DNA of 64,000 nt from Catonia carolina (GCA_035578175.1 JAQMRL010000007.1:48866727-48930726); one strand, 5' to 3'. Counted from the stretch's first letter, positions 10,641 to 21,449 are shown. Notes: generated from the sequence alone by a model not told the origin. Numbers and translations are program-made.

Positions 10641-11500
10641 AATAAACTCACAACTATGAACTAAACCTCCTTGTATATTTTTTATTCTATCAAATTATTT
10701 TGCGTTATTAAAAAATTACATTATAAAATACATTTTCTCTGTTTATTTTGTCTTGGCTTATATTTATGTATTATTTTATTTATTTATTTTCTCATTGCTT
10801 ACAAGAAAATATCATTACAATATAAACGTTTATTTCCTTAATTATACTTTAAAAATCTAAATCTATTTATTTTAATTCGTGGTGGGAAAATTAATCCACC
10901 CAACTACGGTTTTCCATGTTCAAGGGTAGATCAATTCAGTGCTTCTTTGTTTATTAACTACTGCAACTACTACGGTAATCTAAAACAAACAATAAAATAT
11001 GCAAAACTAAAGAATTTATTTAAAAATAAAAAACTAAAATCGAAACCAGTAAACGAGCTCATAAAACTAGACTATATGTTTCCTGGAGTAACCATCTTTT
11101 CTATAGCTTCTCTCCCTACTTCCAATAGCCAAATAGTTACTGATTTTTTATACCTAATGATGTCCGGCATATTTTTAATTTGTAAGGGGATCAGATTGAG
11201 CAGTTTGGGCGCTAAATAACAGAAATACCTTTGGTATAAAGTTTTTGAGGCTTTGTGTAAAAGTAAGAAATCCTGGTATTCCTGGAATTATAATGGTGTG
11301 CTCTTGCAGTTAAATAGTTTATATTTTTTTACGCGAAAATAAGGGCTTCTCTTGCAAATTGCAAATATTTGGTGGATGTCAAGTATGTTGAATTCTTGGA
11401 AGAGCTGTTCCGATGGATGTCTTGGTAGTCTTTTATTGATTATTCGTAAGATCAACTTCTGCACCTTCTGTATGGAGTTATATGAAATTAGCAAGGAAAG
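10640..11500 (-). pseudogene. CR1/Jockey-like LINE, RT C-terminus and 3' UTR
   Basis: On the minus strand, 11494-11288 carries IQKVQKLILRIINKR and LFQEFNILDIHQI, the standard region after the RT domain of CR1/Jockey-type LINEs. Further on (11240-11050) an eroded match to 'PKLLNLIPLQIKNMPDIIRY' continues toward the C-terminus. The 3' UTR (10940-10640) contains the block whose plus strand is CCACCCAACTACGGTTTTCC, also seen at 18695 and, in the other orientation, at 27960. Frameshifts are present. The 90-codon plus-strand frame at 10947 is antisense noise. Confidence 0.7.
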
Positions 11501-12110
11501 TTATTTTTCTTGTTTTGGTTTATTGAAGTGGACTTTTCACCGAAAATACACATTTTCAGGTCACCTGAGCCCAAAAAACATGTTTTTACCGTTAGGTCTG
11601 TGTATGCGTATCGAGATTTTAATAGAAATTCACGTTTTTAGGTCTCCTGAGGACAAAAAAAAAACGTGTTTTTACCGAACTGTTTGTGTGTGAACAAAAT
11701 AATAAAAAAGGACTAAAGTAAGTACCGCATGATACCCGATAAGAACATTTTATGTCAATGTTTGTGAAAATCGCCTTATTAACTATACATTTTGTGCTCC
11801 ACAAGATACGGTAAGATGCATGCCTTCAGAAATTAATGGAGGGCTATTCTTCCGTAGTAAAAAGTGGTTGTTTTAATATTACGGCCTTCATATGCATTTT
11901 AGAGCAAAAGCGTAGGCTCTATAATCAATTTTGTAGAAAGCTAGGAACCCTAAAACTTTTATTTCATAGGGTTTACACGGAAGTGCTTAAATTAGCGTAA
12001 TTCGTGAATTTCCATAGTTTGCTCATATAAATATAAGTATAGCTATGATCGTTTACTTTTAGCGTCATTCACTCATGATTGAAATTAAATTATGTTTTTT
12101 CATTATTTAG
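11500..12110 (-). mobile_element. H element, degenerate copy with a small internal repeat
   Basis: Orientation B. Two successive versions of the segment 'CGAAAATACACATTTTCAG...AAAAAACATGTTTTTACCG' occur (about 11537-11600 and 11625-11685), followed by eroded later parts (AAAATCGCC at 11768, ATTACGGCCTTCATATGCAT at 11878, TTCACTCATGATTG at 12068). Termini and most of the microsatellite are gone. This is an old copy with a local duplication. Confidence 0.55.
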
Positions 12111-12149
12111 GCCTACATTATCAAGAGAACGTTGTATGAGTATTTAACA

Positions 12150-12330
12150 TCAGCATTAAGAAAAATTATTAGCAGCAGCAGTATTAGTAGCAACAGTACA
12201 AGAAGCAGTAGCAGTGGCAGGAGCAGCAACAGTAGCTGTAGGAATGGCAACAGTAGCAGTAGTAGTGATAGTGGTAGTAGTTGTAGCAAGAGGAAGAGGA
12301 GTAAGCGAAGGAGAAACGTAGGAAACAAAA
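12150..12330. repeat. Imperfect (AGC/AGT)n trinucleotide tract
   Basis: About 150 bp of AGC and AGT triplets, grading into AGG-rich sequence. It gives open frames on both strands (poly-Ser with a basic tail on +, poly-Leu on -). The two-strand openness is a property of the triplet repeat and does not indicate a gene. Confidence 0.85.
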
Positions 12331-12344
12331 CCTACAGAGTTTAG

Positions 12345-12943
12345 AAAAATATATTAATTTTCTACGACCGAAGTTCTGGTAAACAGTAGACTACTTAAAA
12401 TGAGAAAACTGAAATTCAACGTTGTTTTAAAACATAAAAGAATGGAAAGGTCATCATCTGAAAATAATTTATCGTAAAATATTGAAATATGGCAGATGAT
12501 TGATGTTTGTTGGTAACAATTTTGTTTTTAAGTCCACTTATACGATTAGTATTAAAAATGAGCTTCAAGAGTGAATTTATGGAGTGGTAAATATTTACTA
12601 CCGGTAGGACTATCTAATTACAGGAAATTAAGTTTTTCAATATTATTCTGAGCGAATATAAAAATCACTGATTCAAAATGTGAGTAAAGATTATTTTAAA
12701 AATAAGGCCGTGTGAGGGTGAAAATAAACATCTAGGGGACTCAACCGCTTCTTTGCTTTCTTTCTCCCTGCCTTCAATAACTCTCCCTTAATTAATACTG
12801 AGAATATTGGAAACGAAATCATAATATTTAACATTGAGATTTCCAACAGCTGTTTACTTTTCTGTTGTTGTTTTTTTATTCTAACAATACCGCGTGAACA
12901 TACTGTTAAAATATTTTAGTTTGTCATTTATATTTTAAAAAAA
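12345..12943. other. No recognised feature
   Basis: AT-rich, with no shared repeat or coding motif. Confidence 0.4.
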
Positions 12944-13900
12944 TTTGGTGTGAAACACTCACACAACTTTCTCTTGCCAGTGCAAATAACTAACAATAAA
13001 CCTAACATTAGTAATAAAACATTAGAAATAAACAAAAAACTAACCTCAAAAACATAACCTTATTTTAATCATGAGTGAAACACGCTAAATGAAAATCGAA
13101 CTCAGTTTGGCTTAAAAATACAGAAAAACGCTCTTTCACGCTAAAATAGGCTCTGTAGTGAAAAATGCTTTAAATAAAAGTTGTAGATCTTTTTATTTTC
13201 TATAAAATTTATTATATACTATTTTGTCGTAAAATGCATTCTAAGGCCGAAATCTTAAAAAAATCGATTTTTCACACGTTTTTGTGAGAAAAAAATCAGA
13301 AAATCGCTAATTACTGCTAAACTAAGCGTTATACAAAAAAATTGTTTGAAATAAAAGTTGTAGGATTTTTAATTCTCTACAATTTTTAATATATAAATTG
13401 TTGCGCTAAAATGCATATTAAAGCCGTAATCTTAAAAAAACAACGTTTTTACGAGAAAACACCCTCACCAAGAATTTCAGCAAACATGGCGCCTACCCTA
13501 TCTTGTGAAAATAAAAAATTGAGTAAATGAGGCGATTTTTAAAAAAAATCGTAGGACCAGTTTTTGAGAAAATCGCAAAAAAGTGAAAAATTATACGAAT
13601 AAACTACTACTTCCGGTTGACCGATTTTGATGAAAATGTTCGTGTCGGGTCCGGTAGTGGTATGTAACTTAAGTTTCAAGTTCGTACGATGTTCCGTTCT
13701 TGAGATATTTTGTACACACACACACGCACACCCACAGACACACAGACACACAGACACGCACACAGGCCAATCGCTAAAAACATGTTTTTTGGGTTCAGGG
13801 GGTCTGAAAACGTGTAGATCCGGTGAAAACTCGATTTCGAAAAATCGACATGAAAACAATACTTTCCTGCCTATATATTCATATAGGCAAGAGAAAGTAA
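12944..13900 (+). mobile_element. H element, copy 2 (full length)
   Basis: Orientation A. It runs from TTTGGTGTGAAACACTCACAC and the subterminal repeat ACTTTCTCTTGCC to the distal hairpin CCTATATATTCATATAGG and GCAAGAGAAAGT. Both ~175-bp modules are present (13130-13270 and 13300-13440). A short CA/GACA microsatellite lies at 13714-13760. The conserved core (CTTCCGGTTGACCGATTTTG) is at 13611-13630. Confidence 0.9.
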
Positions 13901-14075
13901 AAAAATCAAGGCACACTTCGCATTATGTTTTTATTTTGTTATAGCCTATCAATTAAAATGTCTTAAAAATTGTAGATAATTCACAAAACTTAATGATTTG
14001 AAAAAAATCAATTTGCATTTCTAATTCAATTTAAAAAAAATATTAAATTAAATTTTGTAAAAAAATAATTTTTAA

Positions 14076-14165
14076 TTTCTCTTACCCTATTGGTAAGGAA
14101 AGTAATGTTTTCTTGACGATATTTCGAAATCAAGCTTTCATCGGAAATACACGTTTTCATGCACT
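14076..14165 (-). mobile_element. H element terminal fragment
   Basis: Orientation B. TTTCTCTTACCCTATTGGTA, then AAGGAAAGTAATGTTTTC and ATTTCGAAATCAAGCTTTCA match the distal 90 bp of H. The rest is absent. Confidence 0.6.
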
Positions 14166-14265
14166 TGAGTGGTTAAAATCTCAGAGATTTCTCAGAAAAC
14201 GACCAAAATCACAATCTTCTCTTTTTGAAAGAGTTTGGAAGTTTCCCAGTCTTTTGGTAAAGAGA

Positions 14266-14590
14266 AAAGAAAATATTATCCATCATAATAATAATACTAC
14301 CTTTTATAAAAAAGAAGAGTATGAAATAAGAGAAGAAAAATTTGATAGAAACGATTCCACGGCAGAAAGCTAGTTGGCTAAGACACGTAATGGGAGGAGA
14401 AAGTACAACTGAACCTATGTTAGAAAGAACAGTAAAAGGGAAAAAGAAAAGAGAACGCCGAATAGTAAAAGTTATAGACGATTTAAAAGGGGAATGAGGT
14501 GTCAGGAGATTACTACGATGGGAGAAACACAACAATTTGGAGACAAACATGTTGCAAAGGACCTGCCTTAAAGCATATAACCTCATAATC
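14266..14590 (+). pseudogene. RTE-like LINE C-terminal fragment
   Basis: Read across frames, the plus strand gives a tail typical of endonuclease-RT LINEs: WLRHVMGGEST (about 14367-14405), ERTVKGKKKRERRIVKVIDD (14421-14480) and a 'LLRWEKHN' block (14510-14535). These correspond to the 'GHVxRgE...GkkkRgR...iDdlk' pattern. Frame breaks are present; it is 5'-truncated. Confidence 0.6.
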
Positions 14591-14858
14591 ATGACTTCCA
14601 TTTATAAACTTACCAGCTAATAAATGTTCAAAGTAATGCTTAAATAGTTAATGGTTCTTCTTAAAATGGTAATGTTACTCAGGTGGACAACCTGCACAAA
14701 TAAAACAAAATAAATAAATAATCAATTTTATAATATGCTTTTATTTTACACTGACAATATTAACAGTGACATTTATTACCAAAAAGTTTTGCCTGCGTTT
14801 ACATTTAAACAAAACCAAATAAAAACAACGAATAAACTAAATTAGGTACTTAAAATAT
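14591..14858. other. No recognised feature
   Basis: AT-rich and uncharacterised. Confidence 0.35.
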
Positions 14859-15103
14859 TGTGACGTTAATAATAGCCTAGTAGTAAATCGTGGTAGGCTA
14901 GAAAGTGAAGGGGAGATCGTGTTGTTGTATGAAAAAGGTGTATTATTATAAGATAAGAATTTCTAACTGGGATGGATGGAGTGGTGGTGTATCGTTTATG
15001 ATAATCAGCTCTTATTGTCATTTCTTGTATTCTTTTGTAATTAAGTTTTATACAATTTCTAGTGTTTCTAATTTTTGCGTTTGTGTATACCCTTTTATGA
15101 TAT

Positions 15104-15784
15104 TGTGACACTTATCTCGAAGGTCCGTTTTGGGATCTGGGTAAATTAAATAATTAACACACTAAAGTTTAAAATTACAAGTATTTATTACAACTAAAAA
15201 AATACAAAATAAAGTGACAAAAATCTTCAAGTGAATTACAATTATTACTTAATAAATCACAAACTAATTACAATTAACTAATACAATAAATAATTTAACC
15301 AATTTACTAATTAATACGACTTACAAAAACGATACAGAATAAATAAAAGTTTAACAATAGACAGTAATTCACAGTAACGTTGACCTTTTCTAACGTTCTG
15401 GTACAATTCACTCACTGGTTCACAAGCAAAAACGGAACTAATTAAACTTATACAGATGGATCAATGGAGATTTCGAGAAAGACAGAGGATTTCGACATAA
15501 CAATAAAAATACAAAATCCTTCTGCTTCTGGATAAATCTTAACAACTGTAAACAAATTAGGATTGAATAGAAGATGTTACAAAAAGGCCAATTATCTAAA
15601 AAGGTACCCGCTCTTTCACAATACCTGTACAACAATAGCTAGGCCTACCTGTACTATAAAAACCGTTTATAACTATTTCTTGGAAACCTATTATTACTCT
15701 TAGCTTATTATTTACGTTAACATTTTTAAAGTCTCGGCCCTTCCGGAAATTCTAGAACAATCTTTCCTTTTCGATATTATCACA
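15104..15784 (-). mobile_element. Solo LTR, family LTR-C, inside LTR-B
   Basis: A 681-bp insertion starts TGTGACACTTATC and ends GATATTATCACA. On the minus strand it runs TGTGATAATATC to GATAAGTGTCACA, i.e. TG...CA with related ends. Flanks are perfect 4-bp duplications ATAT (15100-15103 and 15785-15788). The counterpart block at 24530-24430 lacks it, which supports insertion. Its 3' part (15104-15150 in plus coordinates) carries GGTCCGTTTTGGGATCTGGG, resembling the ends at 36840 and 47200. Confidence 0.75.
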
Positions 15785-16289
15785 ATATATTTATACATTT
15801 CTGAGAATCTCTTTTATTTCCTACTTTTCTCGTACAATCTACTTTTTTATTATTCCTTCCAGAATTCGGAAGAACGCCTTCGTATTTCTGTTATTTGTTA
15901 TTTCTCGTCTTTTCTATTCCTTTCTCGAAGCCTAACTGGGTACAAAAAGAGTTAGTTGCTTTAGTCGAGAGTTCTATTGCCTTAAAACCATGAATAAGTG
16001 CTATTAGTAGACAGTGTTAAACCAGTGTGAATATATAATTGTACACATTATACGATAAAAAAATATCGGCGTGTTGTAGTGCACATTAAATTTGGTTGTA
16101 TATGTAAAAAGTAGTTGTTAAATGTAAAGTAATTTGATATTGCTAGTTGAGTTAGTTCAAGCTTCAAGTTTTGTAATTAATCTAATTGAAGTAATTTAAT
16201 TGTAATTTGTTAGTAGTATACGCTTAAAATAACTAATTGTAATTTTAAATTTTGTAAATAATTTTTGTAAGTTTAAATGATGTTTGTTT

Positions 16290-16882
16290 GTTGTTTAGGT
16301 CAACAGCCGAAAGGCTGGTTTGAACCTCTAGAGGTTTTACAAAGTAAAACGAGGAGTGAGATGATTTACCAGGCCTTCCTCACTGAGTACAAAAGTAACC
16401 TTTACTTATCAGCATGTTAGGCTCTCCGAAAAGCATCTACTTTGTACCCTGCAAATGACACCTTCACTTCATTCACCACAGGGTCTGGCTGTATAATGAA
16501 ATTCATTACTTTCGGAGGAGATAACTATGACTAGTGTCTTTTACATCTCTACCTCTTCTGTTCTTAAATAGTTCAGTCATATAATTACAAACAGATTAAG
16601 TGACCAGTGAAAAGATTTTTTTTTTGGTTTAACGTCTGACTGTTCTGCAATTACTGCTTATGCAGACGGTGAAGGATGAAATGATTTTTTTGTAACGTAT
16701 GAAAATATGTCGTGCCTAAATAGGATTCAAACCCTAGACCGCATGATGAGAAGCGAGCACGTTACCAACTACGCCAATGCGGCCGGCACGTGATAAAAAT
16801 CGGAACTATTTTTGTAGTCCTGGAACTAGCAGATCGAGTGCAAATAATTTAACACTCCACCTGCCTGTTATGGGCAAGAAGT
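16290..16882 (-). mobile_element. U retroposon, copy 3, interrupted by a SINE
   Basis: Minus-strand U. In plus coordinates it begins with the AAC-rich tail read as TTTGTTGTTTAGGTCAACAG, goes through AACCTCTAGAGG, and ends CACTCCACCTGCCTGTTATGG near 16870. Flanking GTTTGTT occurs on both sides (near 16287 and 16881), a probable target duplication. It interrupts the LTR-B block, whose homologue at 23290 lacks U. Confidence 0.8.
16614..16788 (-). mobile_element. tRNA-derived SINE, type-1 tail
   Basis: The minus strand starts GGCCGCATTGGCGTAGTTGG (A-box-like TGGCGTAGTTGG), has a B box GGTTTGAATCC about 45 bp later, then a core around TTAGGCACGACATATTTTCA, and a tail CACCGTCTGCATAAGCAGTA followed by TTGCAGAACAGTCAGACGTT, AAACC and an A-run. 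This is a pol III SINE head with the type-1 tail shared with 54051 and 5990. It lies inside U copy 3; GTGAAAAGAT and GTGATAAAAAT at the two edges look like a decayed target duplication. Confidence 0.85.
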
Positions 16883-16914
16883 TTGTTTAATATTTATTAC
16901 ACACAGATCCTAAA

Positions 16915-17410
16915 AGTGTTTTAGTTTTGCAATACTTTTTTTATAGATTTCTGATAATATTTACAAATTTTTATTTCATGCTCTACAATTTTTATAGATG
17001 CAATTTATTATGCTTTTCTGTTTTCTTATTTTCTGAATCTCAAAAATTGAAACCGGAAGACTCAATCACTATAATAATAACACAATAATAACTTGAAATT
17101 TGGTATTAAGTGTCTTAATGACAAGATATTGAAATTGTGGAAGCTTAATAAAATCAATGTTAATAAATTGCAAAATGGCGGCTTTCAAAAAATTTCAATT
17201 TAATTTTTTTCGAAATCTATTGTTTTATCAAAACATAGCTGAATAAAAAAAATGCGCATTTGAACAATGAGTCCAACAACACCTAGTTGAAGATTGCCTT
17301 AGTTTAGCAATACTTTTATTTATAGATTTCTGATAAAATTTACAAAATTTTATACTATGCTCTACAATTATCATGCTCTTCGTCGTTCTTATTTTCTGAT
17401 ACTCAAAACT
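16915..17410. repeat. Pair of ~120-bp direct repeats
   Basis: The sequence at 16918-17045 is repeated at 17297-17410. Shared strings are ATAGATTTCTGATAA, ATTTACAAA, ATGCTCTACAATT and TTCTTATTTTCTGA. The period is about 380 bp, and the intervening 250 bp is unique. They could be two tandem monomers of an unrecognised element. Confidence 0.6.
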
Positions 17411-17506
17411 TTTTTGGGGGAAACAAACTAGGTGCTCCTGTTGAACCCTGTGTGGGAGTTACCATCCTTATTTAACAAACACAGAACGTAAAAATAAATT
17501 TAAAAT

Positions 17507-18357
17507 TCTGGTGTGAAACACTCACACGACTTTCTCTTGTCAATGAAAATAATGAAAAATATACCCTAACATTAGTAATAAAACATTAGAAATAAACAAA
17601 AAACATAACCTTATTTTAATCATGAGTAAATGATGCAAAATGAAATCAACCTGTTTGGCTTAATAATACGGAAAATCACTCTTTCACGCTAAACTAGGCT
17701 CTGTAGAGAAAAGTGCTTTAAAGAAAAGTTAAGGATTTTTTCATTTTCTATAAATTTTATTATATAAACTTTTGTCGTAAAATGCATAAATAAAAAATTT
17801 ATGTATTTTACTTATTTTCGTGAACAAAAAACAGAATATTAGGCCTACAAATAACCGCTAAACTAAGCGTTATACAGAGAAATATTTGAAATAAAAGTTG
17901 TAAAATTTTAAATTGTCTACAACTTTCATTATATACACTTTTGCGCTAAAATGCATTTTAAGGCCGAAATCTTAAAACAACCAGCAGATATGGCGTCTCT
18001 ACTTAAACTTGTAGAGTAAAAAATTTATAGTAAATGAGGCGATTTTTAAAAAGTTGTAGGAGCCGTTTTTGAGAAAATCGCAAAAAAATGAAAAAATGAC
18101 ATGAATAAACTACTACTTCCGGTTGACCGATTTTGATGAAAATGTTCGTGTCCTGTCCGGTAGTTGTACCTTAAGTTTCAGGTTCGTACAATGTTCCGTT
18201 CTTGAGATATTTTGTTCGCACACACAGACCAATTAGTAAAAACATGTTTTTTGGGTTCAGGGGGTCTGAAAACGTGAAGATATGGTGAAAACTCGATTTC
18301 GAAAAATCGACATGAAAACAATACTTTTCTTCCTATATATTAGTATAGGCAAGAGAA
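17507..18357 (+). mobile_element. H element, copy 3
   Basis: Orientation A. TCTGGTGTGAAACACTCACAC and CGACTTTCTCTTG at the start; ATTAGTATAGGCAAGAGAAA at the end. The core CTTCCGGTTGACCGATTTTG is at 18116-18135. The microsatellite has shrunk to CACACACAG (18220-18228). An internal deletion removes part of the second module. Confidence 0.85.
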
Positions 18358-18540
18358 AAAAAAACAGTATAATGTCCTGTACCGTGTGAAATTGTGTTGT
18401 TTTGCATAAACTAATTTAGCTATGAAATGAAAATGTTTCAACCAATATGGCGTTGTCCTATCAGCGTTTATAAATATTAATAATGTTTTAAGACAATTAT
18501 TTTCATTTAAAAAAATTCGTCGATATTATCTTCGGTTCTT

Positions 18541-18973
18541 AAAGGTCATCAGCCGAAAGGCTGGTTTGCACCCTGAAGGTTTTACTAAGTAGGCTAATAA
18601 TAATAATAATAAAACTTTATTTCCATATTTTTACAATTTTTCCCATAGACATTCTTTCAAAAAGATTCTTTCAAATAATTTACAACAATTTGAAATTGAC
18701 CTACCCAACTATGGCTAAAAGCCATGTCCTAAGGTAGGTGTTTTCTTCTTTTATTTAGTAACACAGTAAAAGAGCGATTTAAAAATTACACTAAGGCTTA
18801 TAACACAGACATTTTAAAATATATATAATTTCCAAAAAAAATTTAATTAGTAAACAATATATGACTTTAAAATCATGCCACTATTTGAAGTTAACCGAAC
18901 CTATAATTCAAAGTTACTATTAACAATTCAAAGTTAAGTAAAACGAAGAGTGAGGTGGTCACTCTTTGTTTTA
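18541..18973 (-). mobile_element. U retroposon fragment, interrupted by a LINE 3' end and ending in a palindrome
   Basis: The minus-strand U tail (GGTCATCAGCCGAAAGGCTG at 18544) runs to TTTTACTAAGTA (18579-18590). After a LINE insertion it resumes with AAGTAAAACGAAGAGTGAGG (18934). AAGTA on both sides is a possible target duplication. It then folds back: AGTAAAACGAAGAGTGA and TCACTCTTTGTTTTACT form a 17-bp stem with one mismatch across GGTGG (18935-18973). Confidence 0.65.
18590..18930 (-). mobile_element. CR1/Jockey-like LINE 3' UTR
   Basis: AATAATAATAATAATAAAAC followed by TTTATTTCCATA is the tail of a minus-strand LINE. CTACCCAACTATGGCTAAAA (18701) matches the 3' UTR motif at 10898. Only 3' UTR sequence is visible (strong 5' truncation). 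It is inserted in a U copy. Confidence 0.6.
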
Positions 18974-19035
18974 CTAAAAAAACCTCTAGAGGTTAAAACC
19001 AGCATTTCGGATGATGAGCTGAACAACACAATCAA
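18960..19035 (+). mobile_element. U retroposon 3' end fragment
   Basis: TTTTACTAAAAAAACCTCTA, GAGGTTAAAACCAGCATTTC and GATGAGCTGAACAACAC are the last ~75 bp of U in plus orientation, head-to-head with the minus-strand fragment ending at 18955. Confidence 0.65.
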
Positions 19036-19740
19036 TGTAAGTAATTCATTTGTAAATAAATATTTTGTTATAAATGTAAAAGAAGGTTTTCTTATTTAGT
19101 AATAAACAAATTCTAAAAGAAGTCGGAATAAATCTTAACGTGTTTATGTATTTATGAGAAAGCCTGCAATAAATGATTAATAAATGAATATCATAGAATT
19201 CTGATAAAAGTTTATGTTATCGAATTACAAATCGGTTCCACTAAAATAGTTCGGTAGTTAAAAATACAGATGTGAATGTAGTACTATCTAATAGGTCAAT
19301 AATAATAATGTAAGACACTGAAGCCATTTGCAACGGTTGACGGTTGTAGCAGAGCTGGAGCAAGGGCGTTAGGCTATATACGTATAAAGAAGGAGAAAGT
19401 GTGAAGGGTGGGAAAGGGTGATTATCGCCTTAAAGTAGGGTCAGTGGGTGCTGCTACACGCGATACCATCTTTACAACTCGGTCCACGGCAATAAAACAC
19501 AGAATAAGCCAGATGTGGCTTCGAATATAAATTTTACAAAAGAGCATAAGAGCATAGGCAAGGCCTATGTGTGGTTGGGGCATATCTAAGTCTAATGTAA
19601 AATTCCTAGGATTTTTTTTTAAAAACCAACATATTTTTTGTTAATGTAATCAATTTTTTAAAATAAATTTTCTTCAGTTTTCATTTGTCCAAGTTAATAC
19701 TACTTGATAAAAAATAATTCATAATATTCACTTGCTTCTT
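19036..19740. other. No recognised feature
   Basis: A locally GC-richer stretch at 19320-19520 has no repeat or coding match in the window. Nothing further can be said. Confidence 0.35.
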
Positions 19741-20520
19741 ATACGCACGCAAAGAGCGTATCCATTTCGGATGCTAGAGATTATCATATCTAATCTGACT
19801 TAGTTGGTTGCTATCTGGAACAATTCCGTAGAGCTTACCAAACCAGACTCTCAAATTGGTAAGTTAGGAAATTCTTCTTCTGCCAGGATTCACTTTTCCA
19901 TATTTTTTCCCTTACAGAATGCGTTATGGTAGTTCATATCTTTTGAGGTTTCTCGTAATATATGTTCGAGGTAACTACTGCAGCCATTTGACGATGTTGG
20001 TTAATTCTAGTACTTTATTCATTATCCGTAAGACTTTACGTTGGTGACGCTTTTTTTTATAGAAGTCTCAAAATACTATATAAAGGGGTATACGGTGATA
20101 TCCCGTGTACTGTGCTGCTGAAATCAGTGGGGTACCGGTACAACGCCTCCAAACAATCAGGAAGCAGATACCTACAATCTGGAATCTAGGTACCTAGATA
20201 CATATACCAGATTGTAGGTTCTTAGAAACGACATTACAGGTACCTAGATACCAGATTTCAGGTACCTAGGGAGGGGAACTTCCTGATTGTCGGAGGCGTG
20301 GTACCGGTACCCCACTAATTTCAGCAGCACAGTGCATGGGATGGCATCGTATATCCCCTTATATATTACTCCTCAATACTCTCCAATACAGCCATAATTC
20401 AAATACTTCACGTTTGAGATTAGTTTTCCTGCTTAAGATTTAAGTTTGTACGCCAAACAGAAGAACCAAAAATATATAGTATCTTAGGAGCTACAGTTTG
20501 GTGCCTGGGTTAGGTCATAG
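19740..20520 (-). pseudogene. Possible LINE RT remnant, interrupted by a palindromic MITE
   Basis: Minus-strand frames give short matches in the expected order for a Jockey/CR1 RT thumb region: an 'IFGSSVW'-like motif near 20475 and 'HQRKVLRIMNKVLEL' near 20020-20050. Everything else is eroded, so the call is tentative. The MITE at 20083 separates the two motifs. Confidence 0.3.
20083..20360. mobile_element. Palindromic (foldback) MITE
   Basis: About 278 bp. The first ~82 bp (from AAGGGGTATACGGTGATATC) is repeated in inverted orientation at the other end with about ten differences. Both arms contain ACTGTGCTGCTGAAATYAGT, GGGGTACCGGTAC and ACAATCAGGAAG. The 110-bp loop has repeated GGTACCTAGATAC motifs. 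Flanks are TATA-rich, so the target duplication (TA or ATATA) is ambiguous. Superfamily unknown; a DNA-transposon-derived MITE is the natural reading. Confidence 0.8.
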
Positions 20521-20799
20521 CTCTTGAACACTGATGAGTTCATAATACTGAAAACACATCTGCCCTTACCATTGCGAATTGTTCTGGCCTCGTTGATAAT
20601 GATGCTCAGATATATTATTTATTGTGAGACTGATTTTGTAAATTATTTATCATTTAACCTAATTTTTATATTTATTAATTTCTTTTTCTTAGGCTCTACG
20701 TCTGGATGTGTCAACGGAGCAGATAATTACAGATTTCAATGTCATGGTTATAAGGCAATTGTACGTGAAAGAAATAATTAAAAGACTTCAAGTGAACGT

Positions 20800-21180
20800 A
20801 AGTAACATGCAAAAATGAGGACATCATTACTACACGCGAAACAGAGATCTACTCTTATCGGAGAGAGCGAGAATTGCTCTTTACCAGCGTCATTTTGAGT
20901 ATTTGGCACCCAAAATATATAACCTGCTCCCGAACCATTCAAAAAATCTAACGGGTTTAACATTTTATAAAGAACTAAAAAAATGGATAGCCTAAACAGG
21001 TGGAGAGAAAATAGCAAAAATGGTCAACAATATTCGAATATAAATCTAAAGAGACAGGAGGAAAATAAAATAGTAGTCTATATTTATGTATTTGTTTTAT
21101 TATTTTAATTTTTTAAATGTAATAATTAATTTTAGGTTGTATTTAATTATGTTTATTTTATTAAAAATAGTGAAAGTTTA
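20800..21180 (+). pseudogene. CR1/Jockey-like LINE RT C-terminus and 3' UTR
   Basis: The frame from 20822 to the TAA at 20995 encodes YYTRNRDLLLSERARIALY, then LAPKIYNLLPNHSKNL and FYKELKKWIA at the stop. The pattern 'TRnr...YN.LP...FkkeLkkWl-stop' is the usual C-terminal end of CR1/Jockey-type LINE ORF2. This stretch is open, but upstream sequence holds stops and no RT domain, so it is a 5'-truncated copy. AT-rich 3' UTR follows. Confidence 0.75.
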
Positions 21181-21224
21181 ATAATTATTAAAATGTAATG
21201 TATCATAATTGATACAATCGTAGT

Positions 21225-21447
21225 CACACACACACACCCACACACACACACACACACACACACGCACGCACGCGCGCGCAAACACACACATACTCACACA
21301 AACAGACAAATCGCTATAAACATGTTCTTTGGGTTTAGGGGGTCTGAACACGTGCAGATCCAGTGAAAATTCGATTTCGAAAAATCGACATGAAAACAAT
21401 TAAATACTTTTCTTCCTATGTATTCATAATATAGGCAACGGAAAGTA
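21225..21447 (+). mobile_element. H element, 3' part (copy 4)
   Basis: Orientation A. Begins directly at a CA tract (21225-21300), then CAAATCGCTATAAACATGTT, GATTTCGAAAAATCGACATG and the end ATAGGCAACGGAAAGTAAAA. Everything 5' of the microsatellite is missing, which places the breakpoint at the repeat tract. Confidence 0.8.
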
Positions 21448-21449
21448 AA

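Larger units (their letters stand above)
14859..16925 (+). mobile_element. LTR-B copy, interrupted by LTR-C, U and a SINE
   Basis: Pieces of this block match, in the same order, the minus-strand block 24724-23258. They are 14859-15100 (TCGTGGTAGGCTAGAAA), 15785-16290 (TTCTCGTACAATCTA, GTCTTTTCTATTCC, AAAAAGAGTTAG, GAATAAGTGCTA, TTGTAATTTGTTAGTAGT) and 16883-16925 (TTTATTACAC). The putative 5' end is TGTGACGTTAATAATAG. The TATA-like site is mutated here (GGTACAAAAAGAG). The net length is about 0.8 kb. No coding part is attached, so I read it as a solo LTR or LTR-like element. Exact ends are uncertain and no clean target duplication was found. Confidence 0.6.

Noticed and set aside
12113..12344. 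Serine-rich + frame with basic tail and leucine-rich - frame
   Set aside because: Both come from one imperfect AGC/AGT triplet tract; openness on two strands points to repeat composition, not coding.
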